In this document: positions 44,004-53,675 of the stretch, one piece after another
Numbering within the stretch: the stretch's first letter is position 1
Layout of the letters: each line of letters starts with the position of its first letter
Source: Elstera cyanobacteriorum
GTDB lineage: Bacteria > Pseudomonadota > Alphaproteobacteria > Elsterales > Elsteraceae
Assembly (NCBI RefSeq): GCF_002251735.1
Contig: NZ_NOXS01000033.1
Location: forward strand, 273,726 to 337,725
Direction of reading: 5' to 3'
Length of the DNA stretch: 64,000 nucleotides
The notes under the pieces: model-generated
What the model was told of the DNA's origin: nothing
Seen by the model: only the letters and a program-made list of their open reading frames with translations
The model's database searches: none
Made by a program: the position numbers and the translations under genes

Positions 44004-44261
44004 ATGTGGGTTGAGAAAAAGATTCGCCTCACTTGTTGTTTTATGCTGTATGGGTTTGTCATTGGTCAAATTTTTACAGACCTCTGGATGGGGAATGGAA
44101 TTTTTTATAGTATAGGTATTGATTTTTGTTATTTTTCTTCATGGGATAGTATTTGTTCAAGATATCGTTTTGGTAAATTTCTGCTGGAATTATATTTTTC
44201 TTCTTGGGCTCTATGTTTAATTATGGAATCATATTTGTATAAAAAAATAAAAATCCTCTAA
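44004..44261 (+). CDS. Small membrane protein in an AT-rich island (first of two)
   Basis: The 85-residue ORF is preceded by GGGGAGAG at fair spacing. It has at least two hydrophobic spans (LTCCFMLYGFVIGQIF and FLLELYFSSWALCLIMESYL) with many aromatic residues. Its base composition is sharply AT-rich, unlike all flanking genes, which suggests recent transfer. It ends nine bases before the next small ORF. The pair could be one broken gene or two linked genes. No family is recognised. Confidence 0.5.
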   Translation: MWVEKKIRLTCCFMLYGFVIGQIFTDLWMGNGIFYSIGIDFCYFSSWDSICSRYRFGKFLLELYFSSWALCLIMESYLYKKIKIL

Positions 44262-44270
44262 AAACCGATT

Positions 44271-44480
44271 ATGTATAGAACTTTTTTGGGGCTAATTCCT
44301 TTGAATGCGGCCGCCATTTTTATTATGTACGTAAAATTTAATTTGAAAAAACATAGCGCAGAGGATGTGGTTTTTCTGTTGGTGCCTTTATGCTTTGCTG
44401 TCGTTTGGCAGTTTAGAGAAACCTTGAGAGGTGATAACTGGGTCCAGCCATCGCCTCCTCAATCCAAAGAACCGGCTTAA
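44271..44480 (+). CDS. Small membrane protein in an AT-rich island (second of two)
   Basis: The 69-residue ORF has two hydrophobic spans (FLGLIPLNAAAIFIMYVKF and VVFLLVPLCFAVVWQF) and a polar C-terminus (NWVQPSPPQSKEPA). It has no clear ribosome-binding site; coupling to the previous ORF, nine bases upstream, is possible. AT-rich like that ORF at first, it returns to normal GC at its end. The stop overlaps the convergent asparaginase gene by four bases. Identity unknown. Confidence 0.45.
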   Translation: MYRTFLGLIPLNAAAIFIMYVKFNLKKHSAEDVVFLLVPLCFAVVWQFRETLRGDNWVQPSPPQSKEPA

Positions 44481-45502
44481 AACGCCCCCGGTTTTCCCAA
44501 ATCCACCGGGCGCACATCCCCCACCGCAAGGCCGCGCCGGGTTTTGATCGGGGCGGGGAAAATATCCTGGACGGCGATCAGGTCGGCGTCGGTCAGGATA
44601 CCAAGGGCGCGCAGCACGGCGGCCAGCGCCATTTCGGCCCCGCGCGCGGTACCGTCTTCGACCTTCAGCGCCACGCCCCAACCGCGGTCGCGCAGAATGG
44701 CGGTGAACACGCCTTCCGCGCCGACCTTGCAGACGATCTTATGCCCCAGCCGGTCCATCAGCCGCGTGGCGAAGCCGTGGGTGCCGTCCATAAAGAAGGC
44801 CTGGGTTGCCATCGCGTCGACCAGACGGCGGATCGCCTCGGCGCGCGCGGCGGGCAGGTGGGACGGGTCGGCGCATTTGGCCATTGCGAGCGCGAGCGAT
44901 TTCAGCGGCGCGGCGATGGTCGGGATCGAGCAGCCATCGACGCCCCAGGGCTGGGCGAAGAGATCGACCTCCATCATTTCCGACAGGGTTTGCGTGATGC
45001 GGTGCTGCACCGGATGATCGTACTCGACATAACCCGCCAGCGGTTCGCCCAAATGCAGGGCGGTGGCGAGAAAGCCTGTGTGCTTACCCGAACAATTATT
45101 ATGCGCCTGGGTCGGCGTGCCGCCGGAGCGGGCGAGGGCGTAAGCCGCGTCCTCGTCCATCGGCCAATGGCTGCCGCATTCCAGCGCGTCGGGGGTAAGG
45201 CCGAGCCGGGCAAGCCAGGCGATCACGGCGTCCACATGGCGGATTTCGCTGCGGTGTGACGCGCAGGCGAGGGAGAGTTCTGCCGGAGAGACGTTAAACC
45301 GGTCCGCCGCGCCGCTTTCCACTAGCGGCAGGGCTTGCAGAATTTTGTTGGAGGAGCGGGGGAAGGTGACGCGCCCGCCGTCTCCCCATTCGGCCACCAC
45401 GCCGCCCGCCGCATCGACCACCACAGCGCTGCCGAGATGGCGGCTTTCCACCAACGGGCCACGGGTGATTTCGGCAAGAACGGGATAAGCGGCGGAAACC
45501 AT
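44477..45502 (-). CDS. Asparaginase of the AnsA/PF06089 type
   Basis: The 341-residue protein begins AEITRGPLVESRHLGSAVVV. It contains the family motifs LSLACASHRSEIRHVDAVIA, NCSGKHTGFLATALHLGEPL, GVDGCSIPTIAAPL and GTHGFATRLMDRLGHKIVCK. It belongs to the thermolabile (Rhizobium-type) asparaginase family, unrelated to EcAII. It releases ammonia from asparagine in the cytoplasm. It is divergent from the dpp operon with 246 bases between, consistent with joint use in peptide and amino acid scavenging. Confidence 0.93.
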   Translation of the reverse strand: MVSAAYPVLAEITRGPLVESRHLGSAVVVDAAGGVVAEWGDGGRVTFPRSSNKILQALPLVESGAADRFNVSPAELSLACASHRSEIRHVDAVIAWLARLGLTPDALECGSHWPMDEDAAYALARSGGTPTQAHNNCSGKHTGFLATALHLGEPLAGYVEYDHPVQHRITQTLSEMMEVDLFAQPWGVDGCSIPTIAAPLKSLALAMAKCADPSHLPAARAEAIRRLVDAMATQAFFMDGTHGFATRLMDRLGHKIVCKVGAEGVFTAILRDRGWGVALKVEDGTARGAEMALAAVLRALGILTDADLIAVQDIFPAPIKTRRGLAVGDVRPVDLGKPGAF

Positions 45503-45748
45503 AGGGAATCTCGGTGGTTAAGAAGCGGATTGGCCTAGGATAGGGCCAAAGCCTGTCATCGTCTAGACATTAATCGGAAATAAATAGTTTGTATGGAAGC
45601 GCTTGCTTAGGAAATACGAGCATTTGTACCGGTATTTGTTGGTAAATTCGGCATGACAATTGGTTGCAAAATAGACTATCAAAAAGTAAGCCCACGATCC
45701 GAAGATGATTGGGGCGGGCTTCAGTGTTGTTTACCGGGAGTATAAAGG

Positions 45749-47350
45749 GTGAACTATCGCACATTAACGCTTGCATCGGTTTCGATGGCGGCGGCGCTCT
45801 TGGCTGGCACGGTCCAGGCCAAGACCTTGATTTTCTGCTCGGAAGGCAGTCCCGAAAACTTCAGCCCGGCACGGGCGACGTCGGGCACCACCAGCACGGC
45901 CGCGGCGGAAACCATCTATAGCCGCCTCGTGGATTTCGAGCGCGGTACGACCAACCTCGTGAACTCGCTGGCCGAAAAATATGAAGTCTCGGCCGACGGC
46001 AAGGTTTATACCTTCACGCTGCGCAAGGGCGTCAAGTTCCACACCACGTCATATTTCAAGCCGACGCGGACGCTGAATGCCGATGACGTCATCTTCTCCG
46101 TCGAGCGTCAGCTAAAGAAGGATCATCCTTTCAATCCCATCGGTGGCGGTAAGTACCAGTATTTCGATGATCTGGGTATGTCGGAAAATCTGGTCAAGAT
46201 CGAGAAAGTCGATGATCTGACCGTCCGCATGACGATCAAAGAAGCGCTGTCGCCCTTCATCACCAATGTCGCCATGCCGTTTATGTCGGTCTATTCCAAG
46301 GAATACGCCGATCAGCTTCAAAAAGCTGGCAAGATGGACGATATCGACCTGAAGCCGGTCGGTACGGGGCCGTTTATTTTTGTCGATTACGTAAAAGACT
46401 CGACAATCCGCTATAAAACCAATCCGGACTATTTTGAAGGCAAGTCCAGCCTGGATGGTCTTGTTTTCGCCATTACGCCCGATAGCGCCCAGCGTGTTAA
46501 CAAGTTGAAGGCTGGGGAATGCAATGTTGCCGCCTACCCCAATCCCGCCGATATCGAGAACCTGAAAAAAGATACGAATCTGAAGGTTCTGCAGCAGGCG
46601 GGTCTTAACGTCGGTTACATCGCCTTTAACGTTCAGAAGAAGCCGTTCGACGATAAGCGCGTTCGTCAGGCCCTGAATCTGGCGATCAACAAAAAGACCA
46701 TCATCGAGGCGGTCTATCCGGGTGGCATTGGTGAAACTGCCAAGAACCCGCTGCCGCCGGTGATCGGCTGGGCCTATAATAACGACGTGAAAGACTATGC
46801 GTTCGATCCGGAAGCGGCGAAGAAGCTTCTGGCCGAAGCGGGTGTGCCGGCTGATACGGAAGTCGATCTTTGGGCTATGCCGGTCGCGCGTCCTTACAAC
46901 CCCAACGCCAAGCGCATGGCCGAAATCGTCCAGGCCGATTGGGCGAAGGTTGGGATTAAGGCAAAGATCGTCTCCTTCGATTGGGCCGAATATCTGAACC
47001 GTACCCGTGAAGGCGAGCATCAGACCATGATGCTGGGGTGGACCGGCGATACTGGCGATCCCGATAACTTCCTGTACGAGCTGCTGGGGTGCGGGTCGGC
47101 CAAATCGGGCGGTAATCGTGCCCGCTGGTGCAATCAGGCCTTCGAAGATCTGATTCAGAAGGCGCGCAAGACGTCCGACCGTGCGGAGCGCGGCAAGCTG
47201 TATAAAGAAGCCCAGGTCATCTTCAAGGATGAAGCCCCCTGGGTTACCGTTGCCCATGCGGTGCAGACCGTGCCCATGTCGAAAAATGTCGATGGATTTA
47301 AGGTTGATCCGCTGGGACGCTTTAAGTTCTACGGCGTCTCGATGAAGTAA
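45749..47350 (+). CDS. dppA: Dipeptide/peptide ABC transporter substrate-binding protein
   Basis: The GTG at 45749 follows GGGAG by eight bases. The 533-residue SBP_bac_5 protein has a signal peptide (ASVSMAAALLAGTVQAK) and family blocks CSEGSPENFSPARATSGTTS, LKPVGTGPFIFVDYV, NVGYIAFNVQKKPFDDKRVR and MMLGWTGDTGDPDNFLYELL. It follows DppA closely, so di- or tripeptides are the likely ligands (the fold also binds heme or ALA in DppA). It heads a five-gene operon and a strong hairpin follows it, probably keeping its level above that of the membrane parts. Confidence 0.95.
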   Translation: MNYRTLTLASVSMAAALLAGTVQAKTLIFCSEGSPENFSPARATSGTTSTAAAETIYSRLVDFERGTTNLVNSLAEKYEVSADGKVYTFTLRKGVKFHTTSYFKPTRTLNADDVIFSVERQLKKDHPFNPIGGGKYQYFDDLGMSENLVKIEKVDDLTVRMTIKEALSPFITNVAMPFMSVYSKEYADQLQKAGKMDDIDLKPVGTGPFIFVDYVKDSTIRYKTNPDYFEGKSSLDGLVFAITPDSAQRVNKLKAGECNVAAYPNPADIENLKKDTNLKVLQQAGLNVGYIAFNVQKKPFDDKRVRQALNLAINKKTIIEAVYPGGIGETAKNPLPPVIGWAYNNDVKDYAFDPEAAKKLLAEAGVPADTEVDLWAMPVARPYNPNAKRMAEIVQADWAKVGIKAKIVSFDWAEYLNRTREGEHQTMMLGWTGDTGDPDNFLYELLGCGSAKSGGNRARWCNQAFEDLIQKARKTSDRAERGKLYKEAQVIFKDEAPWVTVAHAVQTVPMSKNVDGFKVDPLGRFKFYGVSMK

Positions 47351-47374
47351 ACCTGCCGAAGTTTGATCTAACCT

Positions 47375-47409
47375 GGGTCGAGGGTGCTTGAAGGCGCCTT
47401 CGACCCTTT
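47375..47409 (+). terminator. attenuating hairpin between dppA and dppB
   Basis: GGGTCGAGGGTGC (47375-47387) pairs over 13 positions (two G-U) with GCGCCTTCGACCC (47394-47406), loop TTGAAG, followed by TTTGGTTATTT. A terminator or stabiliser here is common in binding-protein operons and would leave most transcripts ending after dppA. Confidence 0.7.
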
Positions 47410-47522
47410 GGTTATTTCACCCTGTGGGCCTGCGCATTGCTTCTCTTTGTTTCCGGGTCTGGTATCTCTCTCTTCCGTTTCAACCGAAACGGGGACAGAG
47501 TTTCTTTTGGACTAAAACATCC

Positions 47523-48533
47523 ATGTTGTCCTTCTTCTTTCGCCAAATCCTCTTAACCATCCCGACCTTCATTGGGGTGACCCTCTTGGCCTTCGTCATG
47601 ATACGGATCGTTCCGGGTGATCCGGTCCAGATCATGTCGGGGGATAGAGGATTGTCTCCGGAAGTCTATGCGGAACGCATGGCGGCCCTGGGTCTCGATC
47701 GGCCGATTTGGGAACAATATACCGACTATATTGTCAAAATGGCCCAGGGGGACCTTGGCCGGTCGATGTATACTAAAGAATCGGTCCTGAGCGAATTCAT
47801 CTCGCGCTTTCCGGCAACATTGGAGCTTGCGGTCGCAGCAATTATTTTTGCGGTCGGCGTCGGATTGCCCGCAGGAATGATCGCGGCGGTGCGCCGAAAA
47901 TCGGTCACCGATTATTCCGTGATGACCGTGGCGCTTGCGGGTTATTCCATGCCGGTTTTCTGGTGGGCGCTGATCCTGGTCTTGATCTTTTCCATGACCC
48001 TCGGGTGGACACCGGTCTCGGGCCGCATGGGGCTGATCTATTTCTTTCAACCCATCACCGGGTTCGTGCTGATCGATACGCTGATCCTGGGGGAATATGA
48101 CGCCTTCTGGTCGGCCTTGCGCCATCTGGCGCTGCCAGCGGTCGCGCTTGGCACGATCCCGATGGCGGTGATCGCCCGCATGACGCGCTCCGCCATGCTG
48201 GAAGTGTTGCAGGAAGATTATGTGCGCACGGCGCGCGCCAAGGGGCTGTCGCCCTTCCGCGTCGTCGCCGTCCATGCCCTGCGCAATGCCCTGATCCCGG
48301 TCGTGACCGTCATCGGCTTACAGGTTTCAACGCTGTTTTCCGGAGCGGTGCTGACGGAAACGATCTTCAGTTGGCCAGGGATCGGTAAATGGCTGATCGA
48401 AGCCCTGTCGCGCCGCGACTATCCCATTTTGCAAGGGGCGCTGATGCTGATCGCGACCACGACGATTCTGGTTAATCTCGTGATGACGCTGACCTATGGC
48501 ATCATCAACCCGCGCATCCGCCATAAGCGCTAG
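47523..48533 (+). CDS. dppB: Peptide ABC transporter permease DppB
   Basis: The 336-residue permease starts at ATG 47523 (MLSFFFRQILLTIPTFIGVT). It has the DppB/OppB helices, an N-terminal FVMIRIVPGDPVQIMSG loop and the EAA coupling motif MTRSAMLEVLQEDYVRTARAK followed by GLSPFRVVAVHALRNALIP. It forms the inner-membrane channel with DppC. The 172-base gap after dppA holds the attenuating hairpin. Upstream in-frame codons to 47388 lack family similarity and are left out. Confidence 0.95.
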   Translation: MLSFFFRQILLTIPTFIGVTLLAFVMIRIVPGDPVQIMSGDRGLSPEVYAERMAALGLDRPIWEQYTDYIVKMAQGDLGRSMYTKESVLSEFISRFPATLELAVAAIIFAVGVGLPAGMIAAVRRKSVTDYSVMTVALAGYSMPVFWWALILVLIFSMTLGWTPVSGRMGLIYFFQPITGFVLIDTLILGEYDAFWSALRHLALPAVALGTIPMAVIARMTRSAMLEVLQEDYVRTARAKGLSPFRVVAVHALRNALIPVVTVIGLQVSTLFSGAVLTETIFSWPGIGKWLIEALSRRDYPILQGALMLIATTTILVNLVMTLTYGIINPRIRHKR

Positions 48534-48545
48534 GAGAGCGACGCG

Positions 48546-49445
48546 ATGACCGCCGTTTCATCCACTTCCGCGCCCACCGCTGCCCCGCCGGGGCCGCTGC
48601 GCCTATTTTGGCTGGAATTTTCCAGCAATAAAGGGGCGCTGGCCGGGCTGATCCTGATTTTAACGATGGTGTTTTTGGCGATCTTCGCCCCCTGGGTGGC
48701 GCCCCATAGCCCCATCGAACAGTTCCGCGATGCGCTGTTGAAGCCGCCGGTTTGGTACGCCGACGGCAGTTGGCGCCATATCCTCGGCACGGATGATATT
48801 GGCCGCGATATCCTGTCGCGCATTCTGCACGGCGCCCGTGTGTCCTTGGTCATCGCCGTTGCGGTGGTGGCCGCGTCCATCGTCGTTGGGATCGCTATCG
48901 GCCTGATCGCGGGTTTCTTCCGGGGGCTGGTCGAAACCGCGCTGCTGCGGTTTATGGATATTCTTCAGTCCATGCCAACGCTGCTGCTGGCGCTGACCAT
49001 TGTCGCGATCCTGGGGCCTGGGCTGAATAATGCGATGGTCGCCGTCTGTATCGTGCTGTTGCCCAGCTTCGTGCGACTGACCCATGCGGCGGTGATTTCC
49101 GAAATGTCGAAGGATTATGTGCTGGCCGCGCGCATGATCGGCTCGTCGAAAACCCGGCTGATGATCCGCACGGTACTGCCGAACTGTCTGGCGCCGCTGA
49201 TCGTGCAGGCGAGCCTCAGCCTCTCGACCGCCATTCTCGATACGGCGGCCTTGGGTTTCCTCGGCCAAGGCGCCCAGCCGCCGACGCCGGAATGGGGCAC
49301 GATGCTGTCTGATGCCACGCAATATTTGCAGAGCGCCTGGTGGGTGACGCTGCCGGGGGTCGCCATTCTTCTGGCGGTTCTGGCCTTTAACCTGATCGGT
49401 GACGGTCTGCGCGATGCCCTCGATCCGAAGCTGAAACGCTCATGA
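48546..49445 (+). CDS. dppC: Peptide ABC transporter permease DppC
   Basis: The 299-residue second permease has the N-terminal OppC-type helix ([20 protein letters not shown]), the [20 protein letters not shown] block typical of DppC/OppC, and the EAA motif in [20 protein letters not shown]. It lies 12 bases after dppB and overlaps dppD by four bases. It completes the membrane channel of the peptide importer. Confidence 0.95.
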   Translation: MTAVSSTSAPTAAPPGPLRLFWLEFSSNKGALAGLILILTMVFLAIFAPWVAPHSPIEQFRDALLKPPVWYADGSWRHILGTDDIGRDILSRILHGARVSLVIAVAVVAASIVVGIAIGLIAGFFRGLVETALLRFMDILQSMPTLLLALTIVAILGPGLNNAMVAVCIVLLPSFVRLTHAAVISEMSKDYVLAARMIGSSKTRLMIRTVLPNCLAPLIVQASLSLSTAILDTAALGFLGQGAQPPTPEWGTMLSDATQYLQSAWWVTLPGVAILLAVLAFNLIGDGLRDALDPKLKRS

Positions 49446-50455
49446 GCCTGCTTGAAATCCGCAATCTCACCGTCGAATTTCCCACCTCGCGCGGCTTGTT
49501 CCGCGCAGTGGATGGGATCGACCTTTCCGTTCCCGCTGGCGAAGTGCTGGGCGTCGTGGGCGAATCCGGCTCCGGGAAGTCGGTGTCGATGCTGGCGACG
49601 ATGGGGCTACTGCCCGATTACGCCATCGTCCGCGCCGATAAGCTGGCGTTTGATGGGCGCGATCTTCTGTCCCTGACCCCGGCGCAGCGCCGGGCGATCG
49701 TCGGCAAAGATATTGCCATGATCTTCCAGGAACCGACGACCAGCCTCAACCCCTGCTTCACTATCGGTCATCAGATCGACGAGGCCCTGCAAGTCCATAT
49801 GGGTGGCAGCAAGGCGCAGCGGCGCGAGCGTATCCTGGAGCTTTTGACCCAAGTCGGCATTCCTGACCCAATCTCGCGCCTCTCGGCCTATCCGCACCAG
49901 CTTTCGGGCGGGATGAACCAGCGCGTTATGATCGCGATGGCGATTTCCTGCCGTCCGCGTCTGCTGATTGCCGACGAGCCGACGACCGCGTTGGATGTGA
50001 CCATCCAGGCCCAGATCATGGACCTGCTGACCAATCTCCAGCGCGATCAGAATATGGCGATGGTACTGATCACCCACGATATGGCTGTCGTTTCCGAAGC
50101 CGCGCACCGCATGCAGGTGATGTACGCGGGGCAGGTGGTGGAGCAGGCGCCGGTCGAACGGCTGTTTTCGGCGCCCCGTCACCCCTATACGGCGGCGCTG
50201 CTGAATGCCTTGCCCGAACATGCGGCGGTTACGGCCCACGGCGGGCGGCGGCAGCGGTTGCCGACGATCCCAGGGGTTGTGCCGGGGATTGGCGACCGGC
50301 CGAAGGGCTGCTTGTTCAACCCGCGCTGCGGTTTTGTGTCCGACCGCTGCCGGATCGACGGCCCGGCCCTGCGCCCGGAGTTCGCGGGTGGGGCTGTTCG
50401 CTGCCATTCGCCGCTCGATGCTGACGGCAAACCGATGGCCGTGGAGGCTGTGTAA
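49442..50455 (+). CDS. dppD: Peptide ABC transporter ATPase DppD
   Basis: The 337-residue ATPase has Walker A in [10 protein letters not shown], the signature [17 protein letters not shown] and Walker B in [16 protein letters not shown]. The OppD/DppD C-terminal zone contains cysteines ([15 protein letters not shown]), which in DppD-type proteins form an Fe-S or metal site. It pairs with DppF to drive import. ATG overlaps the dppC stop (ATGA). Confidence 0.95.
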   Translation: MSLLEIRNLTVEFPTSRGLFRAVDGIDLSVPAGEVLGVVGESGSGKSVSMLATMGLLPDYAIVRADKLAFDGRDLLSLTPAQRRAIVGKDIAMIFQEPTTSLNPCFTIGHQIDEALQVHMGGSKAQRRERILELLTQVGIPDPISRLSAYPHQLSGGMNQRVMIAMAISCRPRLLIADEPTTALDVTIQAQIMDLLTNLQRDQNMAMVLITHDMAVVSEAAHRMQVMYAGQVVEQAPVERLFSAPRHPYTAALLNALPEHAAVTAHGGRRQRLPTIPGVVPGIGDRPKGCLFNPRCGFVSDRCRIDGPALRPEFAGGAVRCHSPLDADGKPMAVEAV

Positions 50456-50456
50456 G

Positions 50457-51440
50457 ATGACCGATTTGATGAAGGCGGTCGATCTGCGCCGCCATTATAG
50501 CGTCAGCCGGGGCTTCCTGAAGCCGACCGCCACGGTGAAGGCGGTGGATGGCGTGTCCTTCACCCTCAATGCCGGGCAAACGCTCGCTATTGTTGGGGAA
50601 AGCGGCTGCGGCAAATCCACGCTCGCGCGCATGCTGGCGCTGTTCGAAGAGCCGTCGGACGGCGAATTGTTCATCGACGGCAAGCCGGTGACCCAGGCCG
50701 ATGCTGCCACGCGCAAGCGCTTGCGCCAAAGTGTGCAGATGGTGTTCCAGAACCCCTACGGCTCGTTGAATCCGCGCCATACCATCGGCAAGGCGCTGGA
50801 AGAACCGCTGGCGATCAACCGCCCGGAGATGAGCGCAGCGGACCGGCGCGCGGCGGCGGAAGCGATGATGGCGAAGGTCGGGCTGCGGCCCGACTTCTAT
50901 GGCCGTTATCCGCATATGTTTTCCGGCGGGCAGCGTCAGCGCATCGCCATTGCCCGCGCGCTGATGCTGAACCCGCGCGTCGTGGTGGCGGACGAGCCAG
51001 TGTCGGCGCTCGATGTGTCGATCCAGGCGCAGGTACTGAACCTGCTGATGGATTTGCAGGACGAGCTGGATCTGGCCTATGTCTTCATCTCCCATGACCT
51101 CGGCGTCGTCCGGCATATTGCCTCGGACGTGATGGTCATGTACCTCGGGCGCCCGGTGGAATATGGGCCGGTGGAGCAGATTTTCGAAGATCCGCGCCAC
51201 CCGTATACCCAAGCCCTGCTGGGCAGCCGTCCGCGCCTGCGGCTGGCGGGCCATGCCGTCGAGGACCGCCCGAAACTCTCGGGCGAACTGCCCTCGCCGC
51301 TCAACCCGCCTTCCGGCTGCGCCTTCCACAAGCGCTGCCCGCTGGTGCAGCCTTCGTGCAGTGAAACCCGCCCTGATCCGGTCTTGGTCGGCAACCGCAC
51401 GGTCGCTTGCCCGGTGGTCTTGCGGGGCGAGGCGGCTTAG
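50457..51440 (+). CDS. dppF: Peptide ABC transporter ATPase DppF
   Basis: From ATG 50457 (MTDLMKAVDLRRHYSVSRGF) the 327-residue ATPase has Walker A in GESGCGKSTLARML, signature SGGQRQRIAIARALML, Walker B in VVVADEPVSALDVSIQ and the C-terminal Cys region CAFHKRCPLVQPSC. The start is one base after the dppD stop. It is the second nucleotide-binding subunit and closes the operon, which is followed by a 9-bp hairpin. Confidence 0.95.
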   Translation: MTDLMKAVDLRRHYSVSRGFLKPTATVKAVDGVSFTLNAGQTLAIVGESGCGKSTLARMLALFEEPSDGELFIDGKPVTQADAATRKRLRQSVQMVFQNPYGSLNPRHTIGKALEEPLAINRPEMSAADRRAAAEAMMAKVGLRPDFYGRYPHMFSGGQRQRIAIARALMLNPRVVVADEPVSALDVSIQAQVLNLLMDLQDELDLAYVFISHDLGVVRHIASDVMVMYLGRPVEYGPVEQIFEDPRHPYTQALLGSRPRLRLAGHAVEDRPKLSGELPSPLNPPSGCAFHKRCPLVQPSCSETRPDPVLVGNRTVACPVVLRGEAA

Positions 51441-51452
51441 GTCCAGGCGTAA

Positions 51453-51487
51453 GGGGGCTTTGCCACGGGACCGTCGGAAAAGCCCCC
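51453..51487 (+). terminator. hairpin after dppF
   Basis: GGGGGCTTT (51453-51461) pairs perfectly with AAAGCCCCC (51479-51487) around a 17-base loop. No T-run follows, so it may be a weak terminator or a 3'-end stabiliser for the dpp message. Confidence 0.55.
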
Positions 51488-51592
51488 TGCCTGCGCGCGT
51501 ATGACGGCCCAGTCTCGAATGATCGACAGCCCTGTATAAAGTATCAGGAAGTAAATATCGTTCCGGCAAGACGCCCCTGTCAGGGTGCCGGT

Positions 51593-51626
51593 AGTCATAA
51601 AACAGTCATTCGCAGCCACTAAAGTC
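51593..51626 (+). promoter_or_regulatory. Pho box and -10 element for phoX
   Basis: Two seven-base half-sites, TAGTCAT (51593-51599) and CAGTCAT (51604-51610), are separated by AAAA. That matches the PhoB-type Pho box (half-site near CTGTCAT, four AT-rich bases, repeat). TAAAGT at 51621-51626 lies 10 bases further on and can act as the -10 element. This predicts PhoB activation of the downstream phosphatase under phosphate limitation. Confidence 0.8.
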
Positions 51627-51706
51627 CGGCGGCGTGGGACGGCATGCCGGAATAATCCGGTTGGCCGCCCTCCCTATTTGATGCCCAGCCGAATGGATGC
51701 TCAGCC

Positions 51707-53662
51707 ATGACTGAAACGATCAATACGTCCCGTCGCCAGGCCCTGAAATTTGCCGCCGGTGTGCCGCTGCTGCCGCTGGCGGTCGGGACCGTCGGGTCTT
51801 TCCTGGCGGGCCTCGGCAATAATACCGCCCTGGCCGCGACGATCCGTCCGAATACCGCGCGCTTCGTCAGCATGGCGGCGCCGACCCTGTCCAATCCGCA
51901 GGCGATGGCTACCACCTATGTGAATTCGGCCATCGAATTCGAACTGTCGGACAAGAGCCGTAAGCAGTTCCCGCTGAGCTACGAGCCGTTCTTCATTACC
52001 GGCGACATGGTTCCCGATGGCAAGGGCGGCAAGATCCTGGCGGGTGGCTATTACGACATCAACAATCAGCCGATCATCGACCGCTCGGTGCCGGGCAAGG
52101 AACGCCATTTCTTCTCCGACAGCCCGGACGGAACCTCGCTGCTGAAGGTTCCCGGCGCCAAAGTGAAGGGCGTGAAGGGCAATACGGTTTTCGCCGTCGT
52201 GCAGTTCGAATACACCACCTGGGATCAGGCCGGGAAGGATGCTTATGGCGCCCTGCCGTCGCCGATCGCCGTGCTGACGCTCGACCAAAACCCGCAGACC
52301 GGCAAACTGTCGCTGGTGAAGTATCACAATGTCGATACCTCGAAGGTTCACGGTCTGTGGATCACCTGCGGCGCCAGCCTGTCGCCCTGGGGTACGCATC
52401 TGTCGTCGGAAGAATATGAACCCGATGCGTATTTTATCGACAGCGTGAAATATTTTAAGGCGTTCAGCAAGAACACCTTCGGGGATGAAAATAAGGCGAA
52501 CCCCTATCACTACGGCCATCTGCCGGAAGTGACTGTTCACGCCGACGGCACCGGGTCGATCAAGAAGCACTACAATATGGGCCGCATCTCGCACGAACTC
52601 GTGCAGGTGATGCCGGACAATCGCACCGTGCTGATGGGCGACGATGCCACCAACTCCGGCCTGTTCCTGTTCGTTGCCGATAAGGCGAAGGATCTGTCGG
52701 CGGGCACGCTCTATGTCGCCAAATACGCGCCGGGCTTCTCGCTCGATACCAATGCGCCGGGCACGAAGATCACCTGGATTAAGCTGGGCCATGCCACCAG
52801 CGCTGAAATCGAAGCGATGGCGAACAGCCTGAAGCCGACCGATATTCTGGATGTGAAGAAGGAAGATCCGAACGATGCTTCCTACAAGAAGGTCTGGATC
52901 GGCGGCGCGGCCAATTGGATGAAGATTAAGCCGGGTATGGAAAAGGCGGCCGCCTTCCTCGAAACCCACCGCTATGCCTCTTACGTCGGCGGCTCGATGG
53001 CCTTCACCAAGATGGAAGGCACGACGGTCAACGCGAAGGATAAGGTCGCTTACTCGGCGCTGCAGAACATCGTCGATTCGATGGTGAAGGGCGGCAAGGG
53101 CCATCACGAGGACAGCAATATTACCCTCGAGAAGGCCCTGAACGCCGGCGGCGTCATGGAGCATAAGCTGGGCGGTAATACGACCGACAGCACGGGCGCC
53201 AAGATCAACAGCGACTGGGTACCGCAGAGCAGCAAGATGCTGCTGATCGGCGAAGACATTAAGGCCGATGACCTCGGCAACCTGTCGAACCCGAACATCG
53301 TCGGCAACCCGGATAATCTGAAGTTCTCGGAAAAGCTGCGCACCCTCTTCATCGGCGAAGACAGCGGCAGCCACGTGAACAACTTCCTCTGGGCCTATAA
53401 CGTCGATACCAAGGAACTGTCGCGTCTGCTGTCGGTCCCGGCGGGCGGCGAGTCGACCGGTCTGCATGCCGTCGATGAACTCAACGGTTGGACCTACATC
53501 ATGAGCAACTTCCAGCACGTCGGTGACTGGAGCAAGAGCCTGCACGCCAAAGTGCAAGCCACGCTCGATCCGCTGGTCCGTGCCAACTATAAGGACCGCT
53601 ACGGCGCCGCCGTCGGTTATCTGACGCTGGCGACCACGGCGATCACGCTGCCGCACGCCTAA
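51707..53662 (+). CDS. phoX: PhoX-family phosphatase (DUF839), Tat-exported
   Basis: The 651-residue protein has a twin-arginine signal (TSRRQALKFAAGVPLLPLAV) and the DUF839/PhoX fold. Visible blocks include GLWITCGASLSPWGTHLSSE, YHYGHLPEVTVHADGTGSIK, NNFLWAYNVDTKELSRLLSV and ESTGLHAVDELNGWTYIMSN. PhoX enzymes are monomeric Ca2+/Fe3+ alkaline phosphatases exported folded by Tat. A Pho box 97 bases upstream agrees with a phosphate-starvation role. Two hairpins follow the stop. Confidence 0.92.
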   Translation: MTETINTSRRQALKFAAGVPLLPLAVGTVGSFLAGLGNNTALAATIRPNTARFVSMAAPTLSNPQAMATTYVNSAIEFELSDKSRKQFPLSYEPFFITGDMVPDGKGGKILAGGYYDINNQPIIDRSVPGKERHFFSDSPDGTSLLKVPGAKVKGVKGNTVFAVVQFEYTTWDQAGKDAYGALPSPIAVLTLDQNPQTGKLSLVKYHNVDTSKVHGLWITCGASLSPWGTHLSSEEYEPDAYFIDSVKYFKAFSKNTFGDENKANPYHYGHLPEVTVHADGTGSIKKHYNMGRISHELVQVMPDNRTVLMGDDATNSGLFLFVADKAKDLSAGTLYVAKYAPGFSLDTNAPGTKITWIKLGHATSAEIEAMANSLKPTDILDVKKEDPNDASYKKVWIGGAANWMKIKPGMEKAAAFLETHRYASYVGGSMAFTKMEGTTVNAKDKVAYSALQNIVDSMVKGGKGHHEDSNITLEKALNAGGVMEHKLGGNTTDSTGAKINSDWVPQSSKMLLIGEDIKADDLGNLSNPNIVGNPDNLKFSEKLRTLFIGEDSGSHVNNFLWAYNVDTKELSRLLSVPAGGESTGLHAVDELNGWTYIMSNFQHVGDWSKSLHAKVQATLDPLVRANYKDRYGAAVGYLTLATTAITLPHA

Positions 53663-53675
53663 GACAAATAGGGGC

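Noticed and set aside
45570..45776. 68-codon minus-strand ORF between asparaginase and dppA
   Set aside because: It lies in an AT-rich regulatory gap, has no ribosome site or recognisable domain, and runs into dppA.
51619..51915. 98-codon minus-strand ORF at the start of phoX
   Set aside because: It covers the phoX promoter and signal peptide in antisense and has no supporting features.
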